Shown in pieces: positions 54,328 through 63,545 of a stretch of DNA of 64,000 nt; position 1 is the first letter of the stretch; each line of letters begins with the position of its first letter. The position numbers and the translations under genes were made by a program. This stretch comes from Nostoc sp. NMS9 (GTDB lineage Bacteria; Cyanobacteriota; Cyanobacteriia; Cyanobacteriales; Nostocaceae): contig NZ_JABXKL010000005.1 in assembly GCF_017114995.1 (NCBI RefSeq), forward strand, positions 1 through 64,000, given 5' to 3'. The notes beneath the pieces are model-generated. The model searched no databases and had not been told where the DNA came from. It saw only the letters and a program-made list of their open reading frames with translations.

Positions 54328-55190
54328 TCACCACAATATATGATTGAGTAAATAACGTAACAGCTTTAATCCTGTTGGTTCAGGGTAATCAGTTGGCAAA
54401 AGAGCCAGCATCGCATTTTGCAATTTTTCCAAAGCGATGTCTACTTCTTGGCGATTTGGTCTGGTTGTTTGGGGAAAGTGTAATGGTTCGCCTACCCGAA
54501 TTGTTAACTCTTTTCCCAAATAGAGGTCATGAGTTCCAATCAGCCCAATTGGAATAATCGGTACACCAGCCCGCAAGGCATAAATTACAGTCCCGCGCTT
54601 CAAAGGGAGATGCAATTGAGCTTCAGCAGTTCCTAGTCTTCCTTCAGGAAAGAGAATCATCCCATCCCCACGAGTCAAAATTGCCAGAATAATCCGGTCT
54701 ATTTGTCACAGTGTATGCATGTTTTGCCCTGTGGGTACTGTCTGTTTAATTGCTGCTGCAAGATAAACTGAATCTTGCCTTCCTGCTTTAGCCGCTTCTA
54801 TGACAGCAATTTCTTCTTTGCCCACCCGTTCCAAAGGAATCACGCCCCCAGCAAATCCAGGATGAAGCGCTTCCACCACTTTTATTTTTATAGAGGGTAC
54901 GAGCATCACCCAGGATGTAATAGTAAGGTTGGGTGGGAAGTTCAGCTAGGAGGAGCAAGGGATCGATGTGGTGGAGATAGTTGACTGCTAGAATTGCAGG
55001 TTTCTGATATCATGTCCGGCTAATTAGTTATAATTCCCTTTCTCTATGCAGAAAGCCCAAAAACCCATCCCCTCTGCACCTCTGCCCCTCTGCCCCTGGA
55101 GCGGTCTTAATGATAAGTCTTTAACCGGACATGATATGAGGTATCCTTTCAAGGTGTTCGACCCTTACTTTGAAAAAGGAATGGATGAGC
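54328..55190 (-). pseudogene. plsC-family acyltransferase, disrupted by a MITE, a frameshift and a stop
   Basis: Reading the minus strand from the 5' side gives FFKVRVEHLERIP, then the 129-bp MITE, then PAILAVNYLHHIDPLLLLAE to LGDARTLYKNK. A frameshift near 54890 follows, then GVIPLERVGKEEIAVIEAAK to GQNMHTL, a TGA near 54705, then QIDRIILAILTRGDGMILFP and EGRLGTAEAQ. The HxxxxD block reads NYLHHIDP and the acyl-acceptor block FPEGRLGTAE. It belongs to the 1-acylglycerol-3-phosphate acyltransferase-like family. A fragment starting at 54678 is open but lacks the catalytic His. The gene is inactive as read. Confidence 0.85.
55007..55135. mobile_element. MITE family A, copy 3 (129 bp), inside the plsC-family gene
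   Basis: Ends are ATATCATGTCCGG and CCGGACATGATAT, a perfect 13-bp inverted repeat. One G lies just outside each end. The interior is the reverse complement of 48531-48663 with few differences. Removing the element and one G restores the plsC reading frame as LERIPQKPAILAVN. Confidence 0.88.
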
Positions 55191-55268
55191 GTAACTCAAT
55201 TAACTGTAATTACTATAGATGTTGACTTTTTAGTAGCTTGTTGGGAGAATACGTAAAAAATTAACCCT

Positions 55269-56189
55269 ATGATTGACCATAGCGATCGCCTAGCTTCTCG
55301 TAAAGAAGGCAGATTCCAAGGTGTTGGAGGACTTGAACTGTATTACCAAAGCTGGCATCCAGAGGGTAAAGTACGGGCAATATTAGTTATTGTGCATGGA
55401 CTCGGAGCGCACAGCGATCGCTACAGTAATGTAATTGAGCATTTGATACCCAAGCAATATGCTGTCTACGCCTTAGACTTGCGCGGTCATGGACGCTCAC
55501 CAGGTCAGCAAGGCTATATCAACGCTTGGAGTGAGTTTCGTGAAGACCTGGGAGCTTTTTTACAGTTAATTCAGACTCAGAATCCTGGATGCCCAGTTTT
55601 TCTCTTGGGTCACAGTTTAGGCGCAGTGATTGTCTTAGATTACATTCTGCGCTATTTCCAACAAGCATCATTATTGCAGGGTGCGATCGCTCTTGCGCCA
55701 AGCTTGGGGAAAGTAGGGGTTTCACCTATTCGGGTACTTTTAGGAAAAATGCTCTCACGGGTATGGCCACGTTTCACCCTGAATACAGGCATTGACATCA
55801 GTGCTGCTTCACGAGATCCGCAGGTTTTAGCCGCGATCGCTCAGGATACAATGCGACATACCCGTGCTACTGCCCGTCTAGCTACAGAATTCTTTGCAAC
55901 AGTTAATTGGATTAATGCTCACGCACGTGATTGGCAATTACCATTACTGATTCTCCACGGTGGTGCAGACCGAGTAGCTTTGCCGGGGGGAAGCGACATC
56001 TTTTGCCAACGGGTAAACTGCACAGATAAGCTGAGAATCGAGTATCCAGAAGCCTATCACGAACTTCAGAGTGACCTAAATTACCGCGAGGTACTAGCTG
56101 ATTTAGAAGATTGGTTGGAGCGACAGCTACCATCTGAGGTGGTGCAGTTAGAACGGAGAAGCGCTGAGTTAGAGTTTCCTAGTTCTTAG
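55269..56189 (+). CDS. Alpha/beta hydrolase, monoacylglycerol lipase / lysophospholipase-like
   Basis: 306 residues. The layout is that of the hydrolase_4 / monoglyceride lipase family: HGLGAHSDRYSNVIEHLI (oxyanion region), LDLRGHGRSPGQQGYI, nucleophile elbow LLGHSLGAVIVLDY, acidic residue in HGGADRVALP and His in EAYHELQSD. It is cytoplasmic or loosely membrane-associated. It may release fatty acids or glycerol from monoacylglycerols or lysolipids. The start is ATG 55269. It lies beside the broken acyltransferase gene on the opposite strand. Confidence 0.9.
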   Translation: MIDHSDRLASRKEGRFQGVGGLELYYQSWHPEGKVRAILVIVHGLGAHSDRYSNVIEHLIPKQYAVYALDLRGHGRSPGQQGYINAWSEFREDLGAFLQLIQTQNPGCPVFLLGHSLGAVIVLDYILRYFQQASLLQGAIALAPSLGKVGVSPIRVLLGKMLSRVWPRFTLNTGIDISAASRDPQVLAAIAQDTMRHTRATARLATEFFATVNWINAHARDWQLPLLILHGGADRVALPGGSDIFCQRVNCTDKLRIEYPEAYHELQSDLNYREVLADLEDWLERQLPSEVVQLERRSAELEFPSS

Positions 56190-56197
56190 TATCTTGA

Positions 56198-57598
56198 CTA
56201 CAACCTTCTTTCTATCAACAGTCGAGTTAAATCTTCGATTACATCTATACTCAGTTGATATCCATTAAAAATCGTAAACAAAGGGCTAACAGCCTGATTA
56301 ACGTACTGTGCTAACGCCGAGCGAGGTGTTTCAAGCGGTAGATTAACGAACGCCAAAACTTCATCTTGATATGCTGAACCTTGTGAATAAATAGAACGCT
56401 CTTGATTTGCCCAAGAACGAAGTCTACGTCCCCGCAAGCCAGTCCATTTAAATGCAAAAGCTAATTGCGTTTTTTCTGGGTCACAACCCATTGCCTTTGC
56501 AAACTCCATACCAACTGCTATAGCTTCAGCCGTTCTAATTACAGGTAGAGCAAAATCAAGAACTGTCATAGGTGGGGGTGCGTAATTCTTGACTGACATA
56601 TCATCTTCTAATGCTCGCCTCAGATAAAATTTACCCTTTGGATCGAACCGCATGAAGTCAATATCTCTGCTCAAACCTGAATCCAGACTAACAATAAGCG
56701 CTTCCCAAGCTCCGTTATAAACATAAGGTCGGTCTTTGTCAACGAAACCTCGACTATCTAGCCACACAGGCCAACCAGTATATTTAGGATTATTAAAACT
56801 CAAGAGATTAAAGAATTGCTCATTTGCAGAGTGTAGAGGTACTTCTCCAATAATTATTAATGCTACCTGCGAAGTACCATGCTCCGGTAAAGTAATACTA
56901 CGTTCTTTAACTACGGTGTTAAATCTTTCTTCACTTTCTTGAAGATAACATCGCAGTATATCTTCAATTGGTTCCTCTAGTTGTATTCCTTGTGCAATTG
57001 TGAAAGCCAATTCACGGAGCAGAGAAGGCGTGACACCACCAAGATGGCGGCGTAAAAAACGACCAATATCTGCTTCACGATTCTCGAAGCATAAATTCAT
57101 GATGCGTTCCCAGTCATTACAGCGAGGTTCTGAACTGCTAACAGTATTATTTGTATTCAGACTTCGCACATAAACACTATGAGCTTTAATTAGATCCTTA
57201 CCTTGTTCATCCTTTAAGCCAGTCTTTGCTGCTACAGGTGTTATAAATCCAGAAGGAATCTCTAATGCTGGATACTCTTGACCATCTTTTTTAAGATAGT
57301 GAATTTTTACTTCAAAAGATTGACTGCAAAATTTACTGGCAATAGACTGAATAACATCAGGATGAAAACTTTCTCTTGGATTTTGATGCGCTCCCTGAAT
57401 ATCAGGAGAACTATCATTGTTGAAACCAATTAGTAATATACCTCCATCATTATTTCTGAGGGCAATGCAAGTCTTGGCTATCTTCGCCATACCCTCTTTA
57501 GATTGAGGATCGATCCATCTTTTAATCTCTACAGACAAACTTTCAGATGGATTCAAAACTAAATTATTAAAGAAATCCTGATTATAGATACTTCCCAT
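56198..57598 (-). CDS. AlbA_2 (Schlafen-type) domain protein
   Basis: 466 residues from the ATG at 57598 (MGSIYNQDFFNNLVLNPSES); a GTG at 57652 would add 18. The N-terminal AlbA_2 domain (about 15-150) has ESLSVEIKRWIDP and TCIALRNNDGGILLIGFNND, the putative nucleic-acid-binding fold shared with Schlafen proteins. The large C-terminal region (about 190-466) is not recognised. AlbA_2 proteins occur as transcription regulators and in some defence contexts; the role here is open. An orphan ParD antitoxin gene lies 133 bp upstream on the same strand. Confidence 0.8.
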   Translation of the reverse strand: MGSIYNQDFFNNLVLNPSESLSVEIKRWIDPQSKEGMAKIAKTCIALRNNDGGILLIGFNNDSSPDIQGAHQNPRESFHPDVIQSIASKFCSQSFEVKIHYLKKDGQEYPALEIPSGFITPVAAKTGLKDEQGKDLIKAHSVYVRSLNTNNTVSSSEPRCNDWERIMNLCFENREADIGRFLRRHLGGVTPSLLRELAFTIAQGIQLEEPIEDILRCYLQESEERFNTVVKERSITLPEHGTSQVALIIIGEVPLHSANEQFFNLLSFNNPKYTGWPVWLDSRGFVDKDRPYVYNGAWEALIVSLDSGLSRDIDFMRFDPKGKFYLRRALEDDMSVKNYAPPPMTVLDFALPVIRTAEAIAVGMEFAKAMGCDPEKTQLAFAFKWTGLRGRRLRSWANQERSIYSQGSAYQDEVLAFVNLPLETPRSALAQYVNQAVSPLFTIFNGYQLSIDVIEDLTRLLIERRL

Positions 57599-57731
57599 TT
57601 TTAGCTTTAAATTTACTACCAATAAAGGCACATTAGCACCAGAGTAACGCACCTTTATCTGTTTAAGTATTTTTGTACTATAAAATTTATTACGAAAGTG
57701 CGATCTACAAAACGCAGCAGGATGTTAGTAT

Positions 57732-58064
57732 CTATGAGGTATACCACTGCGAAGGATAATCCTCGTAAATACTCTCACGAGTCACAGCATAATCTGACAG
57801 CACAGGTATATTTGACCCAAAGTATGCTGCAAACTCGTCAGCTAATTTATCTGCAATTACTTCAAACTCCTCATCGTTCAGTTGAGCCTGTGTCTGAAGC
57901 TTTGACATCAACTGAGCGCGTTTTCCTTCTTGACTCTTGCGCTGTTGGTCTTGAAAGATTAGCTCTTGAAGATATTCATTAGCTGAACTATAACCGCCTT
58001 TAGCTACTTGTTCTTCGACAAAGACTTTCATTGACTCAGGTAAGGAAATCTGAATGTTAGTCAT
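57732..58064 (-). CDS. ParD-type antitoxin, apparently orphan
   Basis: 110 residues. The N-terminal ribbon-helix-helix domain reads MTNIQISLPESMKVFVEEQV then GGYSSANEYLQELI, typical of ParD/CC2985 antitoxins that repress their own operon. A C-terminal tail (LSDYAVTRESIYEDYPSQWY) is an extension seen in some cyanobacterial members. No ParE-like toxin gene is adjacent on either side. It may have lost its partner, or act with the AlbA_2 gene 133 bp downstream. Confidence 0.85.
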   Translation of the reverse strand: MTNIQISLPESMKVFVEEQVAKGGYSSANEYLQELIFQDQQRKSQEGKRAQLMSKLQTQAQLNDEEFEVIADKLADEFAAYFGSNIPVLSDYAVTRESIYEDYPSQWYTS

Positions 58065-58161
58065 ACCTTGAGATATCTAGTCGGCGATTTTATCTACTAC
58101 GTTAGCACTGCGATCGCATCTACTTCTATCAAACAAGCGATCGCATATCTAAAATGCAGAG

Positions 58162-58491
58162 TCAGTTATTTACGTTATCTGAAAAATAGGTTGCTGAGGA
58201 TTGAGAGTTTTTTCCAGCTAAGATAGGTTCTCCCTTTACTCCTCCACGGGTAAGAGTACAAATCTTATAAAGGTTTTCACACTCAAAGATTGCTAGAACT
58301 AGCTCTTTCCCAGTTTGATAAGACGATGGTAAAGGTTTACCTACCTCGCATTCCATATCAATTTCGTTATCATGCCACTGTAACTTCCAAATACGCTTTT
58401 CGGTTATTCGTGCTTTAAGAGACTGAGCAAGAGCACTATATACCTGCTCTGCTTTGATATCATCCTTGGCTGCTGGCACAAAAAACTTCAT
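58162..58491 (-). CDS. Hypothetical protein, 109 aa
   Basis: A soluble small protein (MKFFVPAAKDDIKAEQVYSA) with an acidic centre and a Cys pair (ECENLYKICTLTRGG). No family is recognised. It is on the same strand as its neighbours, 97 bp before the ParD gene and 50 bp after the SDR gene; whether it belongs to either unit is unclear. Confidence 0.6.
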   Translation of the reverse strand: MKFFVPAAKDDIKAEQVYSALAQSLKARITEKRIWKLQWHDNEIDMECEVGKPLPSSYQTGKELVLAIFECENLYKICTLTRGGVKGEPILAGKNSQSSATYFSDNVNN

Positions 58492-58541
58492 AGGCTGAGG
58501 TTACAAATAACGTAGGTTTCATTAGCACCAGCGTAACGCAG

Positions 58542-59312
58542 TTACCAAGGCAATCTGCTCCCATTCCATGAGAAAAAGTGTCCACTATCGCCTTCTTGAA
58601 GCTGTTCGATGACAGCCAATAATAAAGTAACAGTACGTTCCACTGAAAATAATTTTTCCGCAGGTATATTTCCCTGGAAAGGACGGGAAAGACGCGTATC
58701 AGTTGTACCAGGATGTAATGTCACTATTAATGCTTTCGGACAACTTCTTTTATACTCAATTGCCGCAGTTCGCATCAACATATTGAGTGCTGCTTTAGAA
58801 GCCCGATAGCCGTACCATCCACCAAGTTGGTTATCGCCAATACTGCCCAATTTAGCAGAAATAGTGGCGAACACGCTGCGTTCTCCATGACGAAACAGAG
58901 GCAATAAATGTTTAGCCAGTAAGACAGCACCAATACTATTTATCTGAAAGTAGCGCAGTAAATTTTCTGAATTGATCTGTCTTAAGCTTTTTTCAGGTTG
59001 CAAAGTATCTTCATGCAACAGTCCTACACAGTTGACTACTAAATGCAGTTTGTCGGCTTGAGTAGATATTTTTTGAACGGCTTCAATAATCTGCAACTCG
59101 TCAGTAATATCTATCTCCAAACAAATTAATCGCTCAGGATATTTGTCTACAAGAGCTATTAACTCTGAGGCCGATTCCGGTTGACGAGAAGTTGCATAAA
59201 TTTTAGCTATTGTGTGATCTTGTAGCAATTTTTTCACAAAACCCAAACCAATACCTTGGCTGGCTCCCACAATCAAAGCATTGACAGGATTAATTTCATC
59301 GATAAAAGACAT
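58542..59312 (-). CDS. Short-chain dehydrogenase/reductase (C-factor-like)
   Basis: 256 residues. The Rossmann motif is ALIVGASQGIGLGFV (the usual TGxxxGIG, with VGASQGIG), and the NNAG-like block reads VVNCVGLLHEDT. The catalytic region has Ser in ATISAKLGSIGDN and Tyr/Lys in WYGYRASKAALNML. The layout matches cyanobacterial CsgA/C-factor-like SDRs. It may be the last gene of the arsenosugar operon, after arsM, the Pit transporter, arsS and a GNAT remnant, all on this strand; a role there is an inference from position. Confidence 0.88.
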   Translation of the reverse strand: MSFIDEINPVNALIVGASQGIGLGFVKKLLQDHTIAKIYATSRQPESASELIALVDKYPERLICLEIDITDELQIIEAVQKISTQADKLHLVVNCVGLLHEDTLQPEKSLRQINSENLLRYFQINSIGAVLLAKHLLPLFRHGERSVFATISAKLGSIGDNQLGGWYGYRASKAALNMLMRTAAIEYKRSCPKALIVTLHPGTTDTRLSRPFQGNIPAEKLFSVERTVTLLLAVIEQLQEGDSGHFFSWNGSRLPW

Positions 59313-59318
59313 ATCAAT

Positions 59319-59560
59319 TTAGATAACTTGTGGAGGTATTTGATATTCATAGCGAGAGACGAAATAAGCACCAATTTGTCTCTGGCTGTGATAACGGAAA
59401 CCAAAGCCTTCATATACTGCTCTCAGGCGCGGACGCGAATCATCACAATCTAGACGTAAATAACGTTTACTAAGTGTTTGTGCGTGTTCAACAGCCCAAG
59501 CCAGCAGTGTCGAACTGCAAAGCGATGTACAAATGCTGACTCTTCCAAAAAGTGTCGGGC
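59319..59560 (-). pseudogene. GNAT acetyltransferase C-terminal remnant
   Basis: The minus strand reads FVHRFAVRHC, then after a frameshift STLLAWAVEHAQTLSKRYLR then LDCDDSRPRLRAVYEGFGFR, ending PPQVI at TAA (59319-59321). LRLDC, RLRAVYEGFGF and YFVSRYEYQ are GNAT features. The N-terminal part is missing and motif A is frame-disrupted. It lies between arsS and the SDR gene on the same strand, so it may once have been an operon member. Confidence 0.8.
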
Positions 59561-59583
59561 CAGAAAAGTAAATGCTCTAGTTC

Positions 59584-60591
59584 TTAGAGTAAAGCGCCAC
59601 CACAACTAGAACCACACCCAGCAGTACAACCATAGCAATAAGCAGCAGTTTGTACCTCACTAATCAGGTCTAAACTGCCAGCTTTTAATAATTTGCCAAC
59701 TGTCAAAGTTTCACCATTGCGAGTTTTTGCAGGCAAATTCATCATTTGGTTAAAGTCACAATCATATACATTGCCCAGATAGTCAATTGAAAGTTCATCA
59801 CGACACATTAAATGTTCAACTGTGCTGGGATTAAAATGCGACTCTAAAAACTGCAAATAGCTAGCGTACAGTTTTCTCCGTTCTAAATGCATTTTGGTTC
59901 TACCAACTGGTAAGTTAGTAAAGGTGAAGAGGTTGTTAAACACAATATTAAAATGTTCTTGCAAGAACATTTTGTAATCTCGTTCTAGGTTACTCTGTTC
60001 GGGAGCTAAAGAAAATTTTTCATCGGTGGGCAACTGAGGATTAAAAACCAAGTCCAAAATTAGATTCTGGTCTTTACCATAGCCAAGTTGGTTAAGCCAC
60101 TGCAAAGCTTTGACTGAACTATCAAAAACACCAGTACCGCGCATTTTATCAACATTATCTGCTAGGTAACAGGGTAGAGAAGCCACAATTCTTACTTGGT
60201 GCTGGGCAAAGTATTCTGGTAAATCACCAAATCCATCTTCAAAATAAATGGTCAAATTAGACCGGACAATCACTTGTTTACCAGTTGCTTTTGCTGCTTC
60301 TACCAGTGGCTTAAATCCATAATTAATTTCGGGTGCGCCACCAGTCAAATCCACAATTTTAATTTCGGGAAATTTATGGATTAGTGAAATTAGTTGTTCG
60401 CAAATTTCAGCAGAAAGTTCTTCTGTACGTTTTGGCCCGGCTTCGACATGACAGTGTGTACAAGCAAGATTACAACGCTTACCTAGATTAATTTGTAAAA
60501 CAGTGATTCCTTTTTTTGTCAAAGGTGAACTGAGTTTGTTTTTAAAGGCTGTGACTGCTGTATCTGGTAAAATTTTTGTTTGAATTTGCAT
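59584..60591 (-). CDS. arsS: Arsenosugar biosynthesis radical SAM protein ArsS
   Basis: 335 residues. The radical SAM cluster is C40-x3-C44-x2-C47 in KRCNLACTHCHVEAGP, and LTGGAPEINY is the SAM-binding GGE-like motif. A C-terminal Cys-rich segment (YCYGCTAGCGSSCGG) is typical of ArsS. It is thought to transfer a 5'-deoxyadenosyl group to dimethylated arsenic on the way to arsenosugars. The neighbouring Pit transporter and arsM on the same strand give strong context. The start is ATG 60591. Confidence 0.93.
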   Translation of the reverse strand: MQIQTKILPDTAVTAFKNKLSSPLTKKGITVLQINLGKRCNLACTHCHVEAGPKRTEELSAEICEQLISLIHKFPEIKIVDLTGGAPEINYGFKPLVEAAKATGKQVIVRSNLTIYFEDGFGDLPEYFAQHQVRIVASLPCYLADNVDKMRGTGVFDSSVKALQWLNQLGYGKDQNLILDLVFNPQLPTDEKFSLAPEQSNLERDYKMFLQEHFNIVFNNLFTFTNLPVGRTKMHLERRKLYASYLQFLESHFNPSTVEHLMCRDELSIDYLGNVYDCDFNQMMNLPAKTRNGETLTVGKLLKAGSLDLISEVQTAAYCYGCTAGCGSSCGGALL

Positions 60592-60634
60592 TAGTTACTA
60601 CTCCTGAAAAATTACACAACTATATTCAGTTTTT

Positions 60635-61600
60635 CTAACCTTGCAATAATCTGTAGCTTATTGCACTAATAATTGCAGCAGTTGGTAAAGTTAAAATCCA
60701 CGATAGTAGAATCTGATAAAAAACACGAGTATTAGATTTAGATTTTTTGCTAATTAATCCTACACCAAAAATAGAACCGACTGAAACGTGAGTGGTAGAA
60801 ACTGGAAGCCCAAACCGAGTAGCTGCAATCACCAGAACCCCAGTTACTATATTTGCTGATAAGCCTTGAGTAGGATTCATTGAGGTAATCTTTTCACTCA
60901 TGGTTATTGCAACTTTTTGAGAGTTGAGTAAACCGCCAAGTGCCATTGCGATCGCTATTGTGATCATTCCTCCCTGAATCGAGAAATACTCAATAATTAG
61001 GATGAGTGAAACAATCTTAGGAGTATCATTTAATCCTCTAGCAAAACTGACAATTCCAGCACTGAGAAAATGACAAGCATCAATCATTTTTTGGTTGACT
61101 GGTAGATGCCATTTTGAATTAATATAGCCAGATAAGCTGTAAATTCCTGCTCCCAAAGGAATAGCAATGATTGGACTAAGTAATAAAGGCAAAATAAAGG
61201 AAGTTCCTAAAGCTGCAAAATTAACTTGTAGTCCGATCGCAACTAATCCAGCGCCAACCAGCGCACCTGTTAAACTGTGAGTTGTGGAAATGGGAAACCC
61301 CATGAGGGTAGCAATGATTACAGTCAATCCAGTAGCGATCGCTACTGCGAGATGAAACTCTGGAGCATTAGCGATCGCATCAGGTAATAGTCCTTTTCCA
61401 GAAAAGTTTTTAATTAATACTCCTGCCAAAAAAGTCGCAGTTATTGCACCAGCAAAAGTTGTGAAAGTTGCCCACAAAATTGCTGTTTGATAGCTGCTAG
61501 TTCGGCTACCAAACAGCGTCGCTACACCTTTAAAATTATCATTTGCTCCATTTGAATATGCTAAAAAAAGCGTAGCTAAAAAAAGACTAATTAACAACAT
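60635..61600 (-). CDS. PiT family inorganic phosphate transporter
   Basis: 321 residues from the ATG at 61600; an in-frame TTG at 61618 would add six. The N-terminal signature FLAYSNGANDNFKGVATLFG and the repeated GFPISTTHSLTGALVGAGL and GLPVSTTHVSVGSIFGVGL mark the PiT fold, with about ten membrane helices. Pit carriers take up phosphate or arsenate with protons or sodium ions. Located between arsM and arsS, this one may supply phosphate under arsenate stress or move an arsenic species; which is not known. Confidence 0.92.
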   Translation of the reverse strand: MLLISLFLATLFLAYSNGANDNFKGVATLFGSRTSSYQTAILWATFTTFAGAITATFLAGVLIKNFSGKGLLPDAIANAPEFHLAVAIATGLTVIIATLMGFPISTTHSLTGALVGAGLVAIGLQVNFAALGTSFILPLLLSPIIAIPLGAGIYSLSGYINSKWHLPVNQKMIDACHFLSAGIVSFARGLNDTPKIVSLILIIEYFSIQGGMITIAIAMALGGLLNSQKVAITMSEKITSMNPTQGLSANIVTGVLVIAATRFGLPVSTTHVSVGSIFGVGLISKKSKSNTRVFYQILLSWILTLPTAAIISAISYRLLQG

Positions 61601-61749
61601 TTTGGAGTTTATAAACAAGAAGTCAGAATTCAGAATATAATTAGTGAAATATTAAAATTGTACATTCATTTCCCAGTTGCACAGAATTATTCTGTTAGTG
61701 GTAGCGGGGCGTTTAGCCCATTCTGACTCCTGAATTCTTTGTTAAGAAA

Positions 61750-62718
61750 TTAACAGCAGCCACCACCGCTATAGTGCCAGGTTGAATTGGTAACAATTAT
61801 TTCTGCTGGCTTACTAGCAGCAAGTTTAGCAGCAGTTTTATCACACACCGCAGCCGGAATACCTAGCTGAAGTAAATGACCTGCCAAATCGTCAAAGAAG
61901 GGTTCAGAACCAGCATAAATTGCCGTTTTTCCAGTGAAAATGCAAGCACCATCTTCTGGAATTACAACTTTAAATGAGACAGAATCCAGACTTTCTAAAA
62001 GTAGGTTTTCTTCTAAATTATAAGTCTGGGAATCTAGTAAGCGATAAGGACGACGGCCACGAATTTCAACTTGACCAAAACCAGCATTTATAATCCTTTC
62101 AGTATACTCTTGATATGTGAGTGCACCTGATAAACACATGGCTCTCAGTCGCTCATCTTGTTGAAGATGTGCTGGAATGGGACGAGTAGCAATTGGATCG
62201 CTCATCTGTAAGCGTCCACCTGGTTTTAAAACCCGATATGCTTCTTTTAAAGCACGAGTTAAATCTTCTGGTTCAAAGATGTTGAAAAGGCAATTTTGTG
62301 CCACGATATCGACACTAGCATCAGCAACAGGTAAGTTAAAAGCATCACCTTCGCGGATTTCTACAAAGCTGGTGTTAAACCAGGGGTTTTCTTGAGCAGC
62401 AATTTCCAGATTACGTGCAGCTGCTTCCCGCATGGCTCCAACCGGTTCAACGGCAATTACAGCACTTGCATAACGGGAAAAATAAGCGAATTGCAACGCT
62501 TCTAAGCCGCCACCAACGCCGACGTACAGCACAGTAGGTTGGTTTCCTAGTTCGGTGGGGTGAACAGTGGTGCCACAACCATAATTCATTTCCTGCATTG
62601 GCAAAGGAATTTTTAATCCTGGTAGTTGCAGGGGCGTACTTTGTACACAACAAAGTCCAACTTGCGGGGTTTGGGCAACTTCGTGGTAGAACTGCGCTGC
62701 TGTTTCTAGATAGGTCAT
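61750..62718 (-). CDS. arsM: Arsenosugar biosynthesis arsenite methyltransferase ArsM
   Basis: 322 residues. The S-adenosylmethionine motif is LYVGVGGGLEALQFAY and the post-motif IAVEPVGAMREAAARN; EGDAFNLPVADASVDIVAQN follows. Cys23-Cys24 in VGLCCVQS, Cys48 in MNYGCGT, Cys190s in RAMCLSG and a C-terminal SGGGCC fit arsenic binding. It methylates arsenite stepwise to mono- and dimethylated arsenic. The extended C-terminal domain (about 220-322) is the form found next to arsS. It is first in the operon with the Pit transporter and arsS. The start is ATG 62718. Confidence 0.93.
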   Translation of the reverse strand: MTYLETAAQFYHEVAQTPQVGLCCVQSTPLQLPGLKIPLPMQEMNYGCGTTVHPTELGNQPTVLYVGVGGGLEALQFAYFSRYASAVIAVEPVGAMREAAARNLEIAAQENPWFNTSFVEIREGDAFNLPVADASVDIVAQNCLFNIFEPEDLTRALKEAYRVLKPGGRLQMSDPIATRPIPAHLQQDERLRAMCLSGALTYQEYTERIINAGFGQVEIRGRRPYRLLDSQTYNLEENLLLESLDSVSFKVVIPEDGACIFTGKTAIYAGSEPFFDDLAGHLLQLGIPAAVCDKTAAKLAASKPAEIIVTNSTWHYSGGGCC

Positions 62719-62961
62719 GCCACTTTGAGTTTTGGATTTTGGATGATTACAGCTTTGTGCATCCTAATATAATTAACTCTGAGTTGGATGAGTTTTTGGT
62801 GAGATTGCCAAAGACCCCAAATCTTCCTAAGATAGAATGATTTGGGATTTTACCGTTATTTGACACTGGAAGACAAACAAGAAGTAAGAGGAGATGAGGG
62901 AGCAGGGGAGAAGTTGCAGTAAGTTTTTCCCCTCTGCTCCTGTGGGGGTACAGCCGGGATA
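62719..62961. other. Upstream region of the arsenosugar operon
   Basis: Probably holds the arsM promoter. It contains STRR-like gagggagcagggg and cccctctgctcctg runs at 62890-62945. No gene is seen. Confidence 0.5.
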
Positions 62962-63124
62962 CGGATACCGTTGGCGAAACATTAGTTAACATAAAAGGGC
63001 CGATTTGACTGCGTAATACATGGAGAGGATAACCCACCTTTCCGTGTATTACACGGAAAGAAAAAAATTAAGTCAGCTGCCTCAATAATCAATAAACTAG
63101 AAGAAATACCTGTGGAGGCAGTAT

Positions 63125-63544
63125 ATGTGCTTACATCCTGAAGAAATTCCTCCTATTCCCGATGAAACGGTACGCGTAGCTTCTGCCGCATTTCCAAAAG
63201 GTAATTTATATATGCGACTGCGTGATGAACTTGGAGTCTTTTATCAGGATGAAGATTTCGCATCACTGTATCCACAACGGGGTCAGCCAGCGCAAGCACC
63301 TTGGAGGTTGGCGATCATCCTGGTAATGCAATATTTAGAGAATCTCTCTGATAGACAAGCAGCCTCTTCAGTGCAAGGGCGGATTGATTGGAAATACACT
63401 TTGTCGTTGGAGTTGACAGACCCTGGTTTTGACTTTAGTGTTTTAAGCGAATTCCGCGACCGATTAATAACAGGTGGTGTCGAGCGGCAAATACTAGACT
63501 TGATGCTGTTGAGATTTCAGGAACTCAAGCTGTTGTGCTTTTGA
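63125..63544 (+). pseudogene. IS1182-type transposase, N-terminal part
   Basis: 139 codons starting MCLHPEEIPPIPDETVRVAS. LYMRLRDELGVFYQDEDFAS, GQPAQAPWRLAIILVMQYLE and WKYTLSLELTDPGFDFSVLS are the N-terminal domain (DUF772 type) of IS1182-family transposases. It ends at TGA 63542, just past the internal deletion point. The DDE core is absent. Confidence 0.85.
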
Positions 63545-63545
63545 A

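Noticed and set aside
54706..54909. 67-codon minus-strand frame as an independent gene
   Set aside because: Its sequence is the middle of the broken plsC-family protein.
55269..56189. Idea that the lipase-like gene and broken acyltransferase form an active lipid-remodelling pair
   Set aside because: They are on opposite strands and the acyltransferase is disrupted at three points, so no working pair can be claimed.
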